From contig JALORJ010000023.1 of assembly GCA_025459035.1 (NCBI GenBank), positions 1 to 14,912 of the forward strand: DNA of 14,912 nt. Reading direction: 5' to 3'. The notes below the pieces were generated by a model. It made no database searches, was not told the origin of the DNA, and saw only the letters and a list, made by a program, of their open reading frames with translations. The position numbers and the translations under genes are program-made. Origin of the DNA: Burkholderiales bacterium. Its GTDB lineage: Bacteria > Pseudomonadota > Gammaproteobacteria > Burkholderiales > Ga0077523. This document shows positions 6,051 through 13,735 of the stretch, piece after piece (within the stretch, counting starts at the first letter, position 1; each line of letters opens with the position of its first letter).

Positions 6051-9000
6051 ATGCCCGCCCCGCGTTTCGTCCACCTTCGGCTGCACAGCGAGTACTCGGT
6101 GGCCGACGGCATGGTGCGCGTCGACGCGGCTGCGCAGAAGGCGCGCGACGACGCGATGCCGGCGCTGGCGCTCACCGATCTGGACAACTGCTTCGCGTGG
6201 GTCAAGTTCCACCAGGCCGCGCGTGCCGCCGGCGTGCAGCCGGTCGCTGGCGTCGACGTGCGTATCGCCAATCCGGCGGACCGCGATCGCGGGGTGCGCG
6301 TCGTGCTGCTCGCGCAGGACCGCACCGGCTGGCTGCGGCTGAACCGCTGGCTGACGCGGGCGTACCGCGAGCACCAGTGGCGCGGGCGCCCGGAACTGGA
6401 TGCGGCGTGGTTCGACGCCGACGGCACCGACGGACTGATCGTGCTGACCGGCGGCCACGACGGCCCGCTTGCGCAGCCGCTGCTCGCCGGTCGCGGCGAG
6501 GCCGCCGACGCCGCCGCGGTCGACTGGGCCCGGTGGTTCCCGGATCGCTGCTACGTCGAGGTGCAGCGCGCCGGTCATGCCGATGCCGCGCAGATCGAGG
6601 ACGCGCTGCTCGACCTCGCGGCGCGACGGGGCCTGCCGCCGGTCGCCACGCATCCCGTGCAGTTCCTCGTCCCCGACGAGTTCGAGGCGCACGAGGCGCG
6701 CGTGTGCATCGCCGAAGGCCACGTGCTGTCGGACACGCGCCGACCGAAGCGCTTCACGCCGCAGCAGTGGTTCCGCACGCAGGACGAGATGGCGGCGGCG
6801 TTCGCGGACCTGCCCGAGGCGCTCGCCAACAGCGTCGAGATCGCGCGGCGCTGCAGCTTCACCCTCGACACCGGCCGCACCTGCCTGCCGGCCTTCCCGA
6901 CACCGCGCGGCGAACCGCTCGACGTGCACATGCACGACGTCGCGCAGGCCGGTCTCGAACGCAGGCTCGACGCGCTGTACCCGGACCCGACCGCGCGCGC
7001 CGAGGCCGCGCCGCGCTACGCGGCCCGCCTCGATTTCGAGCTGAAGACCATCGTGAAGATGGGCTTCCCGGGCTACTTCCTGATCGTCGCGGACTTCATC
7101 AACTGGGCCAAGTCGAACGGCGTGCCCGTCGGGCCGGGACGCGGCTCGGGCGCCGGCTCGCTGGTGGCCTACGCGCTGGGCATCACCGACCTCGACCCGC
7201 TGCGCTACGACCTGCTGTTCGAGCGCTTCCTCAATCCCGAACGCGTGTCGATGCCGGACTTCGACGTCGACTTCTGCCAGGACGGGCGCGATCGCGTGAT
7301 CGACTACGTGCGGCGACGCTACGGCGCGGCGAGCGTGTCGCAGATCGCGACCTTCGGCACGATGGCGGCGAAGGCAGTGGTGCGCGACGTCGGTCGCGTG
7401 ATGGACTGGGGCTACGGCCGCACCGACGAACTCGCGAAGCTGATCCCGTTCCAGCCGGGCAAGCTGATCACGCTCGCGATGGCGCGCGAGATGGAACCGC
7501 GCCTGGCCGAGCGCGAGCGCAACGAGGAGGAGACGCGCGAGCTGCTGGCGCTCGCCGGACGCCTCGAGGGTCTGGTGCGCAACGTCGGCATGCATGCCGG
7601 CGGTGTGCTGATCGCGCCTGGCGAGCTGACCGATTTCTGCCCGCTGTACTGCGCCGCCGGCCACGAGACCTCGGTAGTGTCGCAATTCGACAAGGACGAC
7701 GTCGAGGCCGTCGGGCTGGTGAAGTTCGACTTCCTCGGGCTCACCACCCTCACGATCCTCGACTGGACGCTGCGGTTCGTGAAGCGGCTCGATCCGGCGG
7801 CCGAGATCGCGCTCGACACGCTGCCGCTCGACGATCCGCAGGCATACCGCGTGTTCGCGAGCGGCAACACGAGCGCGGTGTTCCAGTTCGAATCGACGGG
7901 CATGCGCGAACTGCTGACGCGCGCGCGCCCCGACCGTTTCGAGGACATCATCGCGCTCGTGGCGCTGTACCGGCCGGGGCCGATGGACCTGATCCCGGAC
8001 TTCATCGAGCGCAAGCGCGGCAAGCGCTTCGAGTACCTGCACCCGCTGCTCGAACCGGTGCTCGAGCCGACCTACGGGATCATGGTCTACCAGGAGCAGG
8101 TGATGCAGGCCGCGCAGGTCTGCGCCGGTTACTCGCTCGGCGGCGCCGACCTGCTGCGCCGCGCGATGGGCAAGAAGAAGCCCGAGGAGATGGCCAAGCA
8201 GCGCGAGATCTTCGTCGCCGGCGCGGCGGCGAAAGGCATCGGCGATGCGAAGGCGAACGAGATCTTCGACTACATGGAGAAGTTCGCCGGCTACGGCTTC
8301 AACAAGTCGCATGCCGCCGCGTACGCGCTGGTCGCGTACCAGACCGCGTGGTTCAAGGCGCACCACGTCGCCGCGTTCATGGCCGCGAACCTGTCCGCGG
8401 TGATGGACGACACCGACAAGGTGCAGGCGCTGTTCGACGACGCGCGCGCCAACGGGCTCGACATCCGGCCCCCGGACGTGAACACCGGTCACTGGCGCTT
8501 CGAGCCGGTCGACCGCAGCACGCTGCGCTACGGGTTGGGCGCCATCAAGGGCAGCGGCGAGACCGCGATCGCGCACGTGGTGCAGGTCCGCACCGACGGT
8601 GGCCCGTTCGTCGATCTGTTCGACTTCTGCCGGCGCGTCGACGCGAAGATCGTCAATCGTCGCGTCGTCGAGGCACTGGTGAAGGCCGGCGCGTTCGACG
8701 CGATCGACCCGCAGCGCGCGCGGCTGTTCGCATCGGTCGGCGTGGCGCTCGGTGCCGCCGAGCAGGCCGTGCGGAGCGCGCATCAGGACAGCCTGTTCGG
8801 GGGCGTGGACGCGCCGCCCGCGCCGCCGGTGCAGGCCGTCGAGGTTGCGCCGTGGAGCGAGCACGAGCGTCTGCAGCACGAGAAGACGGCGCTGGGCTTC
8901 TACCTGTCGGGGCATCCGTTCACGACCTATGCGGCCGAGTTCGCGCCGTTCGTGCGCACGCCGCTCGCGCGGCTGCAGCCGCCGGGCTGGGACGAGGGCG

Positions 9001-9572
9001 GCGCGCGCACGACGTGGGTCGCCGGCGTGGTCGAGTCGCTGCGCTTCCAGAAGACCGCCAACGGCCGGATGATCGTCGTCATGCTGTCCGACGGCACCGC
9101 GCGGCAGGAGGTCACGGTCTACAGCGAGATCTTCGATGCGGTGCGCGACCGCGTGAAGGAAGACGCGGTGCTGGTGATCGAGGCGAAGCTGCGCGCGTTC
9201 CGCCGCGGCGGCGACGACGCCGGGTCCGAGCCGCCGACCGTCACGCTGCGGGTCATCGCCGAGCGCATCTTCGACGTCGCCGGCGCGCGCGCGCACTTCG
9301 CCCGCGGTCTGCGCATCGCGATGAACGGCGAAGCCGATGCCCAGCGCCTGCGCACGCTGCTGACGCCATACCGCGCCGAGCGCGCGACCCCGATCGTGGT
9401 CGAGTACCGCAACCGCGACGCCCGCTGCGAACTGGTGCTGGGCGACGACTGGCGCGTGCGCCCCGAAGACCCGCTGGTGCGAGCGCTGCACGACTGGCTG
9501 CGCCCCGAGAACGTGCGCTTCGTCTACGCCGCGACCGAGGCCGCGCCGCCCCCCGAGACGGTGCCGGCATGA
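6051..9572 (+). CDS. dnaE: DNA polymerase III alpha subunit
   Basis: Catalytic subunit of the replicative polymerase, 1173 residues from this start, a normal length. The N-terminal PHP domain begins with PRFVHLRLHSEYS; the Arg in place of the first metal-binding His (HLRLH rather than HLHLH) is the usual degenerate form in Gram-negative DnaE, which relies on DnaQ for proofreading. The palm holds GPGRGSGAGS (361-370), PDFDVDFC (402-409) with the two catalytic aspartates, and KFDFLGL with the third, Asp560. YGFNKSHAAAYALVAYQTAW begins at about 748 in the beta-binding/HhH region. The OB fold starts near 987 (TTWVAGVVESLRFQKTANGRM), followed by the C-terminal tau-binding region. I prefer ATG 6051 (MPAPRFVHL) because conserved sequence starts there and a TAGAAT box sits just upstream; an in-frame ATG at 6000 would add 17 residues. 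Neither has a good ribosome site. The stop overlaps the next gene. Confidence 0.98.
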   Translation: MPAPRFVHLRLHSEYSVADGMVRVDAAAQKARDDAMPALALTDLDNCFAWVKFHQAARAAGVQPVAGVDVRIANPADRDRGVRVVLLAQDRTGWLRLNRWLTRAYREHQWRGRPELDAAWFDADGTDGLIVLTGGHDGPLAQPLLAGRGEAADAAAVDWARWFPDRCYVEVQRAGHADAAQIEDALLDLAARRGLPPVATHPVQFLVPDEFEAHEARVCIAEGHVLSDTRRPKRFTPQQWFRTQDEMAAAFADLPEALANSVEIARRCSFTLDTGRTCLPAFPTPRGEPLDVHMHDVAQAGLERRLDALYPDPTARAEAAPRYAARLDFELKTIVKMGFPGYFLIVADFINWAKSNGVPVGPGRGSGAGSLVAYALGITDLDPLRYDLLFERFLNPERVSMPDFDVDFCQDGRDRVIDYVRRRYGAASVSQIATFGTMAAKAVVRDVGRVMDWGYGRTDELAKLIPFQPGKLITLAMAREMEPRLAERERNEEETRELLALAGRLEGLVRNVGMHAGGVLIAPGELTDFCPLYCAAGHETSVVSQFDKDDVEAVGLVKFDFLGLTTLTILDWTLRFVKRLDPAAEIALDTLPLDDPQAYRVFASGNTSAVFQFESTGMRELLTRARPDRFEDIIALVALYRPGPMDLIPDFIERKRGKRFEYLHPLLEPVLEPTYGIMVYQEQVMQAAQVCAGYSLGGADLLRRAMGKKKPEEMAKQREIFVAGAAAKGIGDAKANEIFDYMEKFAGYGFNKSHAAAYALVAYQTAWFKAHHVAAFMAANLSAVMDDTDKVQALFDDARANGLDIRPPDVNTGHWRFEPVDRSTLRYGLGAIKGSGETAIAHVVQVRTDGGPFVDLFDFCRRVDAKIVNRRVVEALVKAGAFDAIDPQRARLFASVGVALGAAEQAVRSAHQDSLFGGVDAPPAPPVQAVEVAPWSEHERLQHEKTALGFYLSGHPFTTYAAEFAPFVRTPLARLQPPGWDEGGARTTWVAGVVESLRFQKTANGRMIVVMLSDGTARQEVTVYSEIFDAVRDRVKEDAVLVIEAKLRAFRRGGDDAGSEPPTVTLRVIAERIFDVAGARAHFARGLRIAMNGEADAQRLRTLLTPYRAERATPIVVEYRNRDARCELVLGDDWRVRPEDPLVRALHDWLRPENVRFVYAATEAAPPPETVPA

Positions 9573-10051
9573 CCGCGCGCGTACCCGTGCTGATCGACGG
9601 CGCGCTGCTCGACGCGACGACCGCCGCGGCGCGGGCGAGCGGGCGGCTGCGCCGGCACCACAACTTCCATCACGGCGACACCGACGCGTGCCACCGGCTG
9701 CTCAACGCGATCGAGCCCGGGTCGTACGTGCCGCCGCACCGCCATCTCGATGCGCAGAAGGACGAGACCTTCGTGGTGCTGCGCGGGCGCTTCGGTGTCG
9801 TGCTGTTCGACGATGCCGGGGCCGTGGTGCGCACCGAGGTGCTGAGCGTGGGGACCGGCGCGCTGGGCCTCACCGTGCCGCACGGCACGTGGCACACGCT
9901 GCTCGCGCTCGAGCCGGGCTCGGTGTTCCTCGAGGCCAAGGCCGGGCCGTACTCGCCGCTGGCCGACAAGGAGCGCGCGCCCTGGGCGCCGGCCGAGGGC
10001 GACCCGGCCGCACCTGCGTACCTCGACGCGTTGCGCCGCCGGTTCGACTGA
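9569..10051 (+). CDS. WbuC-family cupin protein
   Basis: A 160-residue cupin of the WbuC type. The N-terminal half has RHHNFHHGDTDACHRLLNAIEPGSYV (about 29-54), typical of the family. Cupin motif 1 follows (GSYVPPHRHLDAQKDETFVVLRG) with likely metal ligands His57, His59 and Glu66, and motif 2 (PHGTWHT, 104-110) carries His109. A single beta-barrel therefore has four plausible ligands. WbuC was named from O-antigen clusters, but its reaction is not established to my knowledge and no polysaccharide gene is present here. The ATG at 9569 overlaps the dnaE TGA (ATGA), which strongly supports this start and suggests coupled translation with the polymerase subunit. The gene ends 7 bases before the convergent acylphosphatase gene, leaving no room for a separate terminator. 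The role is unknown; a small-molecule or sugar-modifying enzyme is a guess. Confidence 0.9.
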   Translation: MTARVPVLIDGALLDATTAAARASGRLRRHHNFHHGDTDACHRLLNAIEPGSYVPPHRHLDAQKDETFVVLRGRFGVVLFDDAGAVVRTEVLSVGTGALGLTVPHGTWHTLLALEPGSVFLEAKAGPYSPLADKERAPWAPAEGDPAAPAYLDALRRRFD

Positions 10052-10058
10052 GGCGGCG

Positions 10059-10355
10059 TCAGGCGGTCGCGCGGATCTCGACGTCGGCCGGCGTCTCGAA
10101 GACCGCGACGACGTCGACGTCGACGTGCGTGACGCGTGCGAGCGCCGGCCCGACGTGGGCCGCGGCGATCAGCGATTCGATGGCGGCCGGCTCGCCGCAC
10201 ACCGCGGCTTCGACGCTGCCGTCGCGCCGGTTGCGCACCCACCCGTGCAGCCCGCGGGCCGTCGCGACATCGCGCAGCCAGACGCGATAGCCGACCCCCT
10301 GCACGCGGCCGCGAATGGCCAGCCGACGCGCGATGCGCGCGTCCGCGCCCGTCAC
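10059..10355 (-). CDS. Acylphosphatase
   Basis: A 98-residue acylphosphatase, which hydrolyses carboxyl-phosphate bonds of small acyl phosphates in the cytoplasm. The signature GRVQGVGYR (16-24) provides the phosphate-binding loop with catalytic Arg24. GWVRNRRDGSVEA (38-50) is the second signature with catalytic Asn42. The length is the usual 90-100 residues and both catalytic residues are intact. The GTG start at 10355 shares a GTGA overlap with the metG stop, so the gene should be expressed from the metG transcript by coupled translation. Why an acylphosphatase would be tied to methionyl-tRNA synthetase is not obvious. Removal of an acyl-phosphate by-product is conceivable, but aminoacyl-adenylate is not a substrate known for this family. 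Confidence 0.95.
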   Translation of the reverse strand: MTGADARIARRLAIRGRVQGVGYRVWLRDVATARGLHGWVRNRRDGSVEAAVCGEPAAIESLIAAAHVGPALARVTHVDVDVVAVFETPADVEIRATA

Positions 10356-12496
10356 TTCACCCGCATGCCCGGCGCCGCGCCGGGGTCGAGGTCGAGCAGG
10401 AACACGCCGCCCCCGCCGTCGAAGCTCGCGGCGAGCACCATGCCCTGCGACTCGCCGAAGCGCATCTTGCGCGGCGCGAGGTTGGCGACCATCACGACAT
10501 GGCGACCGACGAGCGCCTCGGGCGTGTAGTGCGCCTTGATGCCGGCGAACACCTGACGCTGTTCGCTGCCCACGTCGAGAATCAGCTTGACGAGCTTGTC
10601 GGCGCCGTCGACCGCGTGGGCCTCGGCGACGCGGGCGACGCGCAGGTCGATCTTCGCGAAGTCGTCGATCGAGATCGTGGGCGCGACGGGCGCGACGGCC
10701 GATGGGGCGTCGCCGGGGACGGGCGTGGCGGGGGCGGTGTCGGTCACGACGGCGGGCTCCGGAGTCGAAGGGGCGGCGACCGCGGCGGGCGCGGCCGGCT
10801 GCAGGTTGTCGCGGTTGGCGTCGACCAGCGCGGCGATGCGCTTCGGGTCGACGCGGGTCATCAGGTGTTCGTACGTGTTGATGCGGTGGCCGGCGGGCAG
10901 GGGGCGCTCCGCGGCCTCCCAGCGTTGCATCGACGGGTCGTTCAGGAAGGCGCCGGCCCGGGCGGCGAGCGCCGGCAGGACCGGCGACAGCGCGACCGCG
11001 AGAAAGCGGAAACCGTCGAGAAACTGCGAACAGGCCTGGTGCAGACGCACCGCCTCGCCCGGTGCCTTCGCGAGCACCCAGGGGGCGACGCGGTCGACCT
11101 GTGCATTGAAGGTGTCGGCGACGGCCATGATGTCGCGCATCGCCTTGCCGAAGTCGCGCGCGTCGTAGTGCCGGGCGATCTGCTCGAGCAGCTCCGTGCG
11201 CGGGGGCAGGTCGTCGGGCCACTGCGATGCCGGCACGTCGGCCAGGACGCCGTCGAACCGTTCGACGACGAACTTCGCCGAGCGGCTCGCGATGTTCACG
11301 AACTTGCCGACCAGATCGCTGTTCACGCGCGCGACGAAGTCGTCGAGGTTGAGGTCGATGTCTTCCATCGACGCGTTGAGCTTGGCCGCGTAGTAGTAGC
11401 GCAGCCACTCCGGATCGAGGCCCAGGTCGAGCCAGCTGCGCGCCGTGATGAAGGTGCCGCGGCTCTTCGACATCTTCTCGCCGTTCACGGTCAGGAAGCC
11501 GTGGGCGTACACGTGCGTCGGCGGCCGGTACCCCGCGAAGTGCAGCGTCGCCGGCCAGAACAGCGCGTGGAAGTAGAGGATGTCCTTGCCGATGAAGTGC
11601 ACGAGCTCGGTGCCGGCGGCCTGCGCGCGCTGCGGGTCGGTGAAGTCGGCGAAGTCGGGGCCGCCGTCGCGGTCGCACAGATGGCGGAAGCTGCCGAGAT
11701 AGCCGATCGGCGCGTCGAGCCAGACGTAGAAGTACTTGCCGGGCGCGTCGGGGATCTCGAAGCCGAAGTACGGCGCGTCGCGCGAGATGTCCCAGTCGGC
11801 CAGGCCCGCGTCGAACCATTCGCGGATCTTGTTGCGCGCCTCGGGCTGCTCGAGGAACCACGTGCCGTCGGCGCGCACGTCCTGCGTGAACGGCCGCAGG
11901 AAGGCCTCGCAGCGACCCAGCTGGAAGAACCAGTGCTCCGAACTGCGCCGCACCGGCGTCGCACCCGACACCGTCGAGTACGGATCGATCAGGTCGGTCG
12001 GGTTGTACGTGCTGCCGCACACCTCGCACGCGTCGCCGTACTGGTTCTTCGCACCGCACTTCGGGCACGTGCCCTTGATGAAGCGGTCGGGCAGGAACAG
12101 CGACTTGACCGGGTCGAAGAACTGCTCCACCGGACGCGTGGTGATCAGCTTCGCGTCGTCGCGCAGCTTGCGGTAGATGTCCTCGACCACGGCGCGGGTC
12201 TGCGCATCGTGCGTCGACCCGTAGTGGTCGAAGCCCACGTGGAAGCCGGCGAAGTCGTGCATGTGCTCGTCGCGCACCCGCGCGATCAGCTGCTCGGGCG
12301 TGATGCCTTCCTTCTCGGCCCGCAGCATGATCGCCGTGCCGTGGGTGTCGTCCGCGCAGACGTAGTGCACCTCGTGGCCCCGCATGCGCTGGAAGCGCAC
12401 CCAGATGTCGGTCTGGATGTACTCGACCAGGTGGCCGAGGTGGATCGCGCCGTTGGCGTACGGCAGCGCGGAGGTGACGAGCAGGCGGCGGGGCAT
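10352..12496 (-). CDS. metG: Methionyl-tRNA synthetase
   Basis: Class I aminoacyl-tRNA synthetase of 714 residues that charges tRNA-Met in the cytoplasm. The Rossmann fold begins at once: RRLLVTSALPYANGAIHLGH, with HLGH (19-22) as the HIGH signature. The connective peptide carries one four-cysteine zinc knuckle, CPKCG...CEVC (Cys144, 147, 157, 160). GYLGS and DILYFHALFWPA line the active site, and KMSKS is intact at 341-345. An anticodon-binding helical domain follows. After an unusually Ala/Pro-rich linker (LQPAAPAAVAAPSTPEP onward, about 45 residues) comes the C-terminal Trbp111-like tRNA-binding domain (DFAKIDLRVARV ... LAPRKMRFGESQGMVL), normal for dimeric bacterial enzymes. ATG 12496 fits the family N-terminus. 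There is no good ribosome site, and a -10-like TACACT lies about 85 bases upstream. The acylphosphatase gene overlaps its stop. Divergent from apbC. Confidence 0.98.
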   Translation of the reverse strand: MPRRLLVTSALPYANGAIHLGHLVEYIQTDIWVRFQRMRGHEVHYVCADDTHGTAIMLRAEKEGITPEQLIARVRDEHMHDFAGFHVGFDHYGSTHDAQTRAVVEDIYRKLRDDAKLITTRPVEQFFDPVKSLFLPDRFIKGTCPKCGAKNQYGDACEVCGSTYNPTDLIDPYSTVSGATPVRRSSEHWFFQLGRCEAFLRPFTQDVRADGTWFLEQPEARNKIREWFDAGLADWDISRDAPYFGFEIPDAPGKYFYVWLDAPIGYLGSFRHLCDRDGGPDFADFTDPQRAQAAGTELVHFIGKDILYFHALFWPATLHFAGYRPPTHVYAHGFLTVNGEKMSKSRGTFITARSWLDLGLDPEWLRYYYAAKLNASMEDIDLNLDDFVARVNSDLVGKFVNIASRSAKFVVERFDGVLADVPASQWPDDLPPRTELLEQIARHYDARDFGKAMRDIMAVADTFNAQVDRVAPWVLAKAPGEAVRLHQACSQFLDGFRFLAVALSPVLPALAARAGAFLNDPSMQRWEAAERPLPAGHRINTYEHLMTRVDPKRIAALVDANRDNLQPAAPAAVAAPSTPEPAVVTDTAPATPVPGDAPSAVAPVAPTISIDDFAKIDLRVARVAEAHAVDGADKLVKLILDVGSEQRQVFAGIKAHYTPEALVGRHVVMVANLAPRKMRFGESQGMVLAASFDGGGGVFLLDLDPGAAPGMRVK

Positions 12497-12533
12497 CGGT
12501 CGCGAAGCGGCAGGCGAAGCGTCGGGCGCGGGT

Positions 12534-12549
12534 CGATCCGGACGGATCG
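12534..12549. promoter_or_regulatory. Dyad in the metG leader
   Basis: CGATCCG (12534-12540) and CGGATCG (12543-12549) are perfect 7-base inverted arms around GA. The dyad lies between the metG start and its putative -10 box, so it would be within the 5' untranslated mRNA. There it could form a 6-bp hairpin with a four-base loop, or it could act as a DNA operator. It has no similarity to a T-box leader. Confidence 0.3.
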
Positions 12550-12572
12550 CGGGACGGCCGCGGACGGGAAGG

Positions 12573-12601
12573 CTGACGAGTGTAGCGGCCGTGGCTAGAC
12601 T
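12573..12601 (+). promoter_or_regulatory. Sigma-70-type promoter for apbC (and probably dcd)
   Basis: CTGACG (12573-12578, 4 of 6 to TTGACA, with TGAC intact) and TAGACT (12596-12601, 4 of 6 to TATAAT) are separated by exactly 17 bases. The predicted transcription start is near 12608, giving a leader of about 36 bases with the GGAGGAG ribosome site. This is the best promoter in the window. Confidence 0.6.
12579..12584 (-). promoter_or_regulatory. Putative -10 box (TACACT) for metG
   Basis: Read on the minus strand, bases 12584-12579 are TACACT, a common -10 variant (4 of 6). It abuts the apbC -35 hexamer on the other strand. No -35 match is seen at 16-18 bases, so the call is tentative. The leader would be about 75 bases. 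Confidence 0.4.
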
Positions 12602-12630
12602 CGCGGCCCTTGCAAGGCCGGGGCGACCCC

Positions 12631-12637
12631 GGAGGAG
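12631..12637 (+). promoter_or_regulatory. Strong ribosome binding site fixing the apbC start
   Basis: GGAGGAG ends one base before an ATG at 12638, too close to serve it, and six bases before the ATG at 12644, which is ideal. The start is therefore MAVTLDQV rather than MSMAVTLDQV. Confidence 0.8.
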
Positions 12638-12643
12638 ATGTCC

Positions 12644-13735
12644 ATGGCGGTGACGCTGGATCAGGTCCGGGCGCGGCTGGTCGAACTGGTCGACCCGTGG
12701 ACCGGGCGCGACTACCTCACCGGCAAGGAGGCGCGCAACCTGAAGGTCGACGGCGACCGCGTGTCGCTCGAGATCGTGCTCGGCTACCCGGCGCGCAGCG
12801 TGCTGGATCAGGTGCGCGAGCGGGTCGAGACCACGCTGCGCGCGATCCCGGGTGTCGCGGCCGTCGACGTCGATGTCTCGATGAAGATCGTCGCGCATCA
12901 GGTGCAGCGCGGCGTGAAGCGCATCGACGGCGTGCGCAACGTCATCGCCGTCGCGTCGGGCAAGGGCGGGGTCGGCAAGTCGACGGTCGCGGTCAATCTG
13001 GCGCTCGCGCTGGCGGCCGAGGGCGCGACGGTGGGGCTGCTCGACGCCGACATCTACGGGCCTTCGCAGCCGACGATGCTGGGCCTGCAGGGCGAGAAGC
13101 CCACGTCGCCCGACGGCAAGCGCATCGAGCCGATGCGCGCGCACGGCGTGCAGGCGATGTCGATCGGGTTCCTCGTCGACGTCGAGCAGCCGATGGTGTG
13201 GCGCGGACCGATGGCCACCGGCGCCCTCGAGCAACTGCTGCGCGACACGCTGTGGACCGACCTGGACTACCTCGTCGTCGACATGCCGCCGGGCACCGGC
13301 GACATCCAGCTCACCCTCGCGCAGAAGGTGCCGGTCACCGGCGCGGTGATCGTCACGACCCCGCAGGACATCGCGCTCATCGACGCGCGCAAGGGGTTGA
13401 AGATGTTCGAGAAGGTGTCGGTGCCGATCCTGGGCATCGTCGAGAACATGAGCCTGCACACGTGCACGCAGTGCGGCCACACCGAGGCGGTGTTCGGCAC
13501 CGGTGGCGGTGACACGATGGCGCGCGAGAACGGCGTGCCGCTGCTCGGCCGGCTCCCGCTCGCGCTCGACATCCGGCTGCACGCGGACTCGGGGCGGCCG
13601 TCCGTGGTCGCCGATCCCGACGGCGTCGCGTCGATGCACTACCGCGACATCGCGCGCCGGGTGGCGGTGCGGGTGGCCGAACTGCAGAAGGACGCCACGA
13701 GCGTGTTCCCGAAGATCGTGGTGCAGGACACGTGA
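12644..13735 (+). CDS. apbC: Iron-sulfur cluster carrier protein ApbC/Mrp
   Basis: Mrp/NBP35-family P-loop ATPase of 363 residues that binds and delivers Fe-S clusters as a cytoplasmic dimer. An N-terminal MIP18/DUF59-like domain (about 5-80; LVDPWTGRDYLTGKEARNL through the GVAAVDVDVSM strand) precedes the ATPase. The deviant Walker A GKGGVGKS (106-113) is of the MinD/ArsA class. LLDADIYGPSQPTMLG is the switch I region, and DYLVVDMPPGTGD is the Walker B/switch II strand. The cluster-ligating pair CTQC (Cys274 and Cys277) is intact, followed by the FGTGGGDTMARE segment typical of the family. All motifs are present, so it should be functional. The start is fixed by GGAGGAG. The promoter lies in the gap shared with metG; dcd follows after 31 bases, probably on the same transcript. 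Confidence 0.97.
   Translation: MAVTLDQVRARLVELVDPWTGRDYLTGKEARNLKVDGDRVSLEIVLGYPARSVLDQVRERVETTLRAIPGVAAVDVDVSMKIVAHQVQRGVKRIDGVRNVIAVASGKGGVGKSTVAVNLALALAAEGATVGLLDADIYGPSQPTMLGLQGEKPTSPDGKRIEPMRAHGVQAMSIGFLVDVEQPMVWRGPMATGALEQLLRDTLWTDLDYLVVDMPPGTGDIQLTLAQKVPVTGAVIVTTPQDIALIDARKGLKMFEKVSVPILGIVENMSLHTCTQCGHTEAVFGTGGGDTMARENGVPLLGRLPLALDIRLHADSGRPSVVADPDGVASMHYRDIARRVAVRVAELQKDATSVFPKIVVQDT

Noticed and set aside
5361..9491. 1376-codon open frame on the minus strand across dnaE
   Set aside because: It lies opposite the unmistakable dnaE frame, its translation is Arg/Ala/His/Asp-rich low-information sequence, and only its last 168 codons (DUF4124) are a real gene. Long antisense frames are expected at this GC content.
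5738..9568. Very long plus-strand open frame in another frame of dnaE
   Set aside because: It is an Arg/Ala/Gly-rich shadow of dnaE; only its end (from 9569) is a real gene, the cupin.
10111..10126. 16-bp perfect palindrome made of tandem ACGTCG units
   Set aside because: It lies inside the acylphosphatase gene and simply encodes alternating Val-Asp (VDVDV); codon bias for GTC/GAC explains the symmetry.
10136..12598. 820-codon plus-strand frame opposite metG
   Set aside because: It is a shadow of metG with repetitive Arg/Val/Asp/His composition and no recognisable domain.
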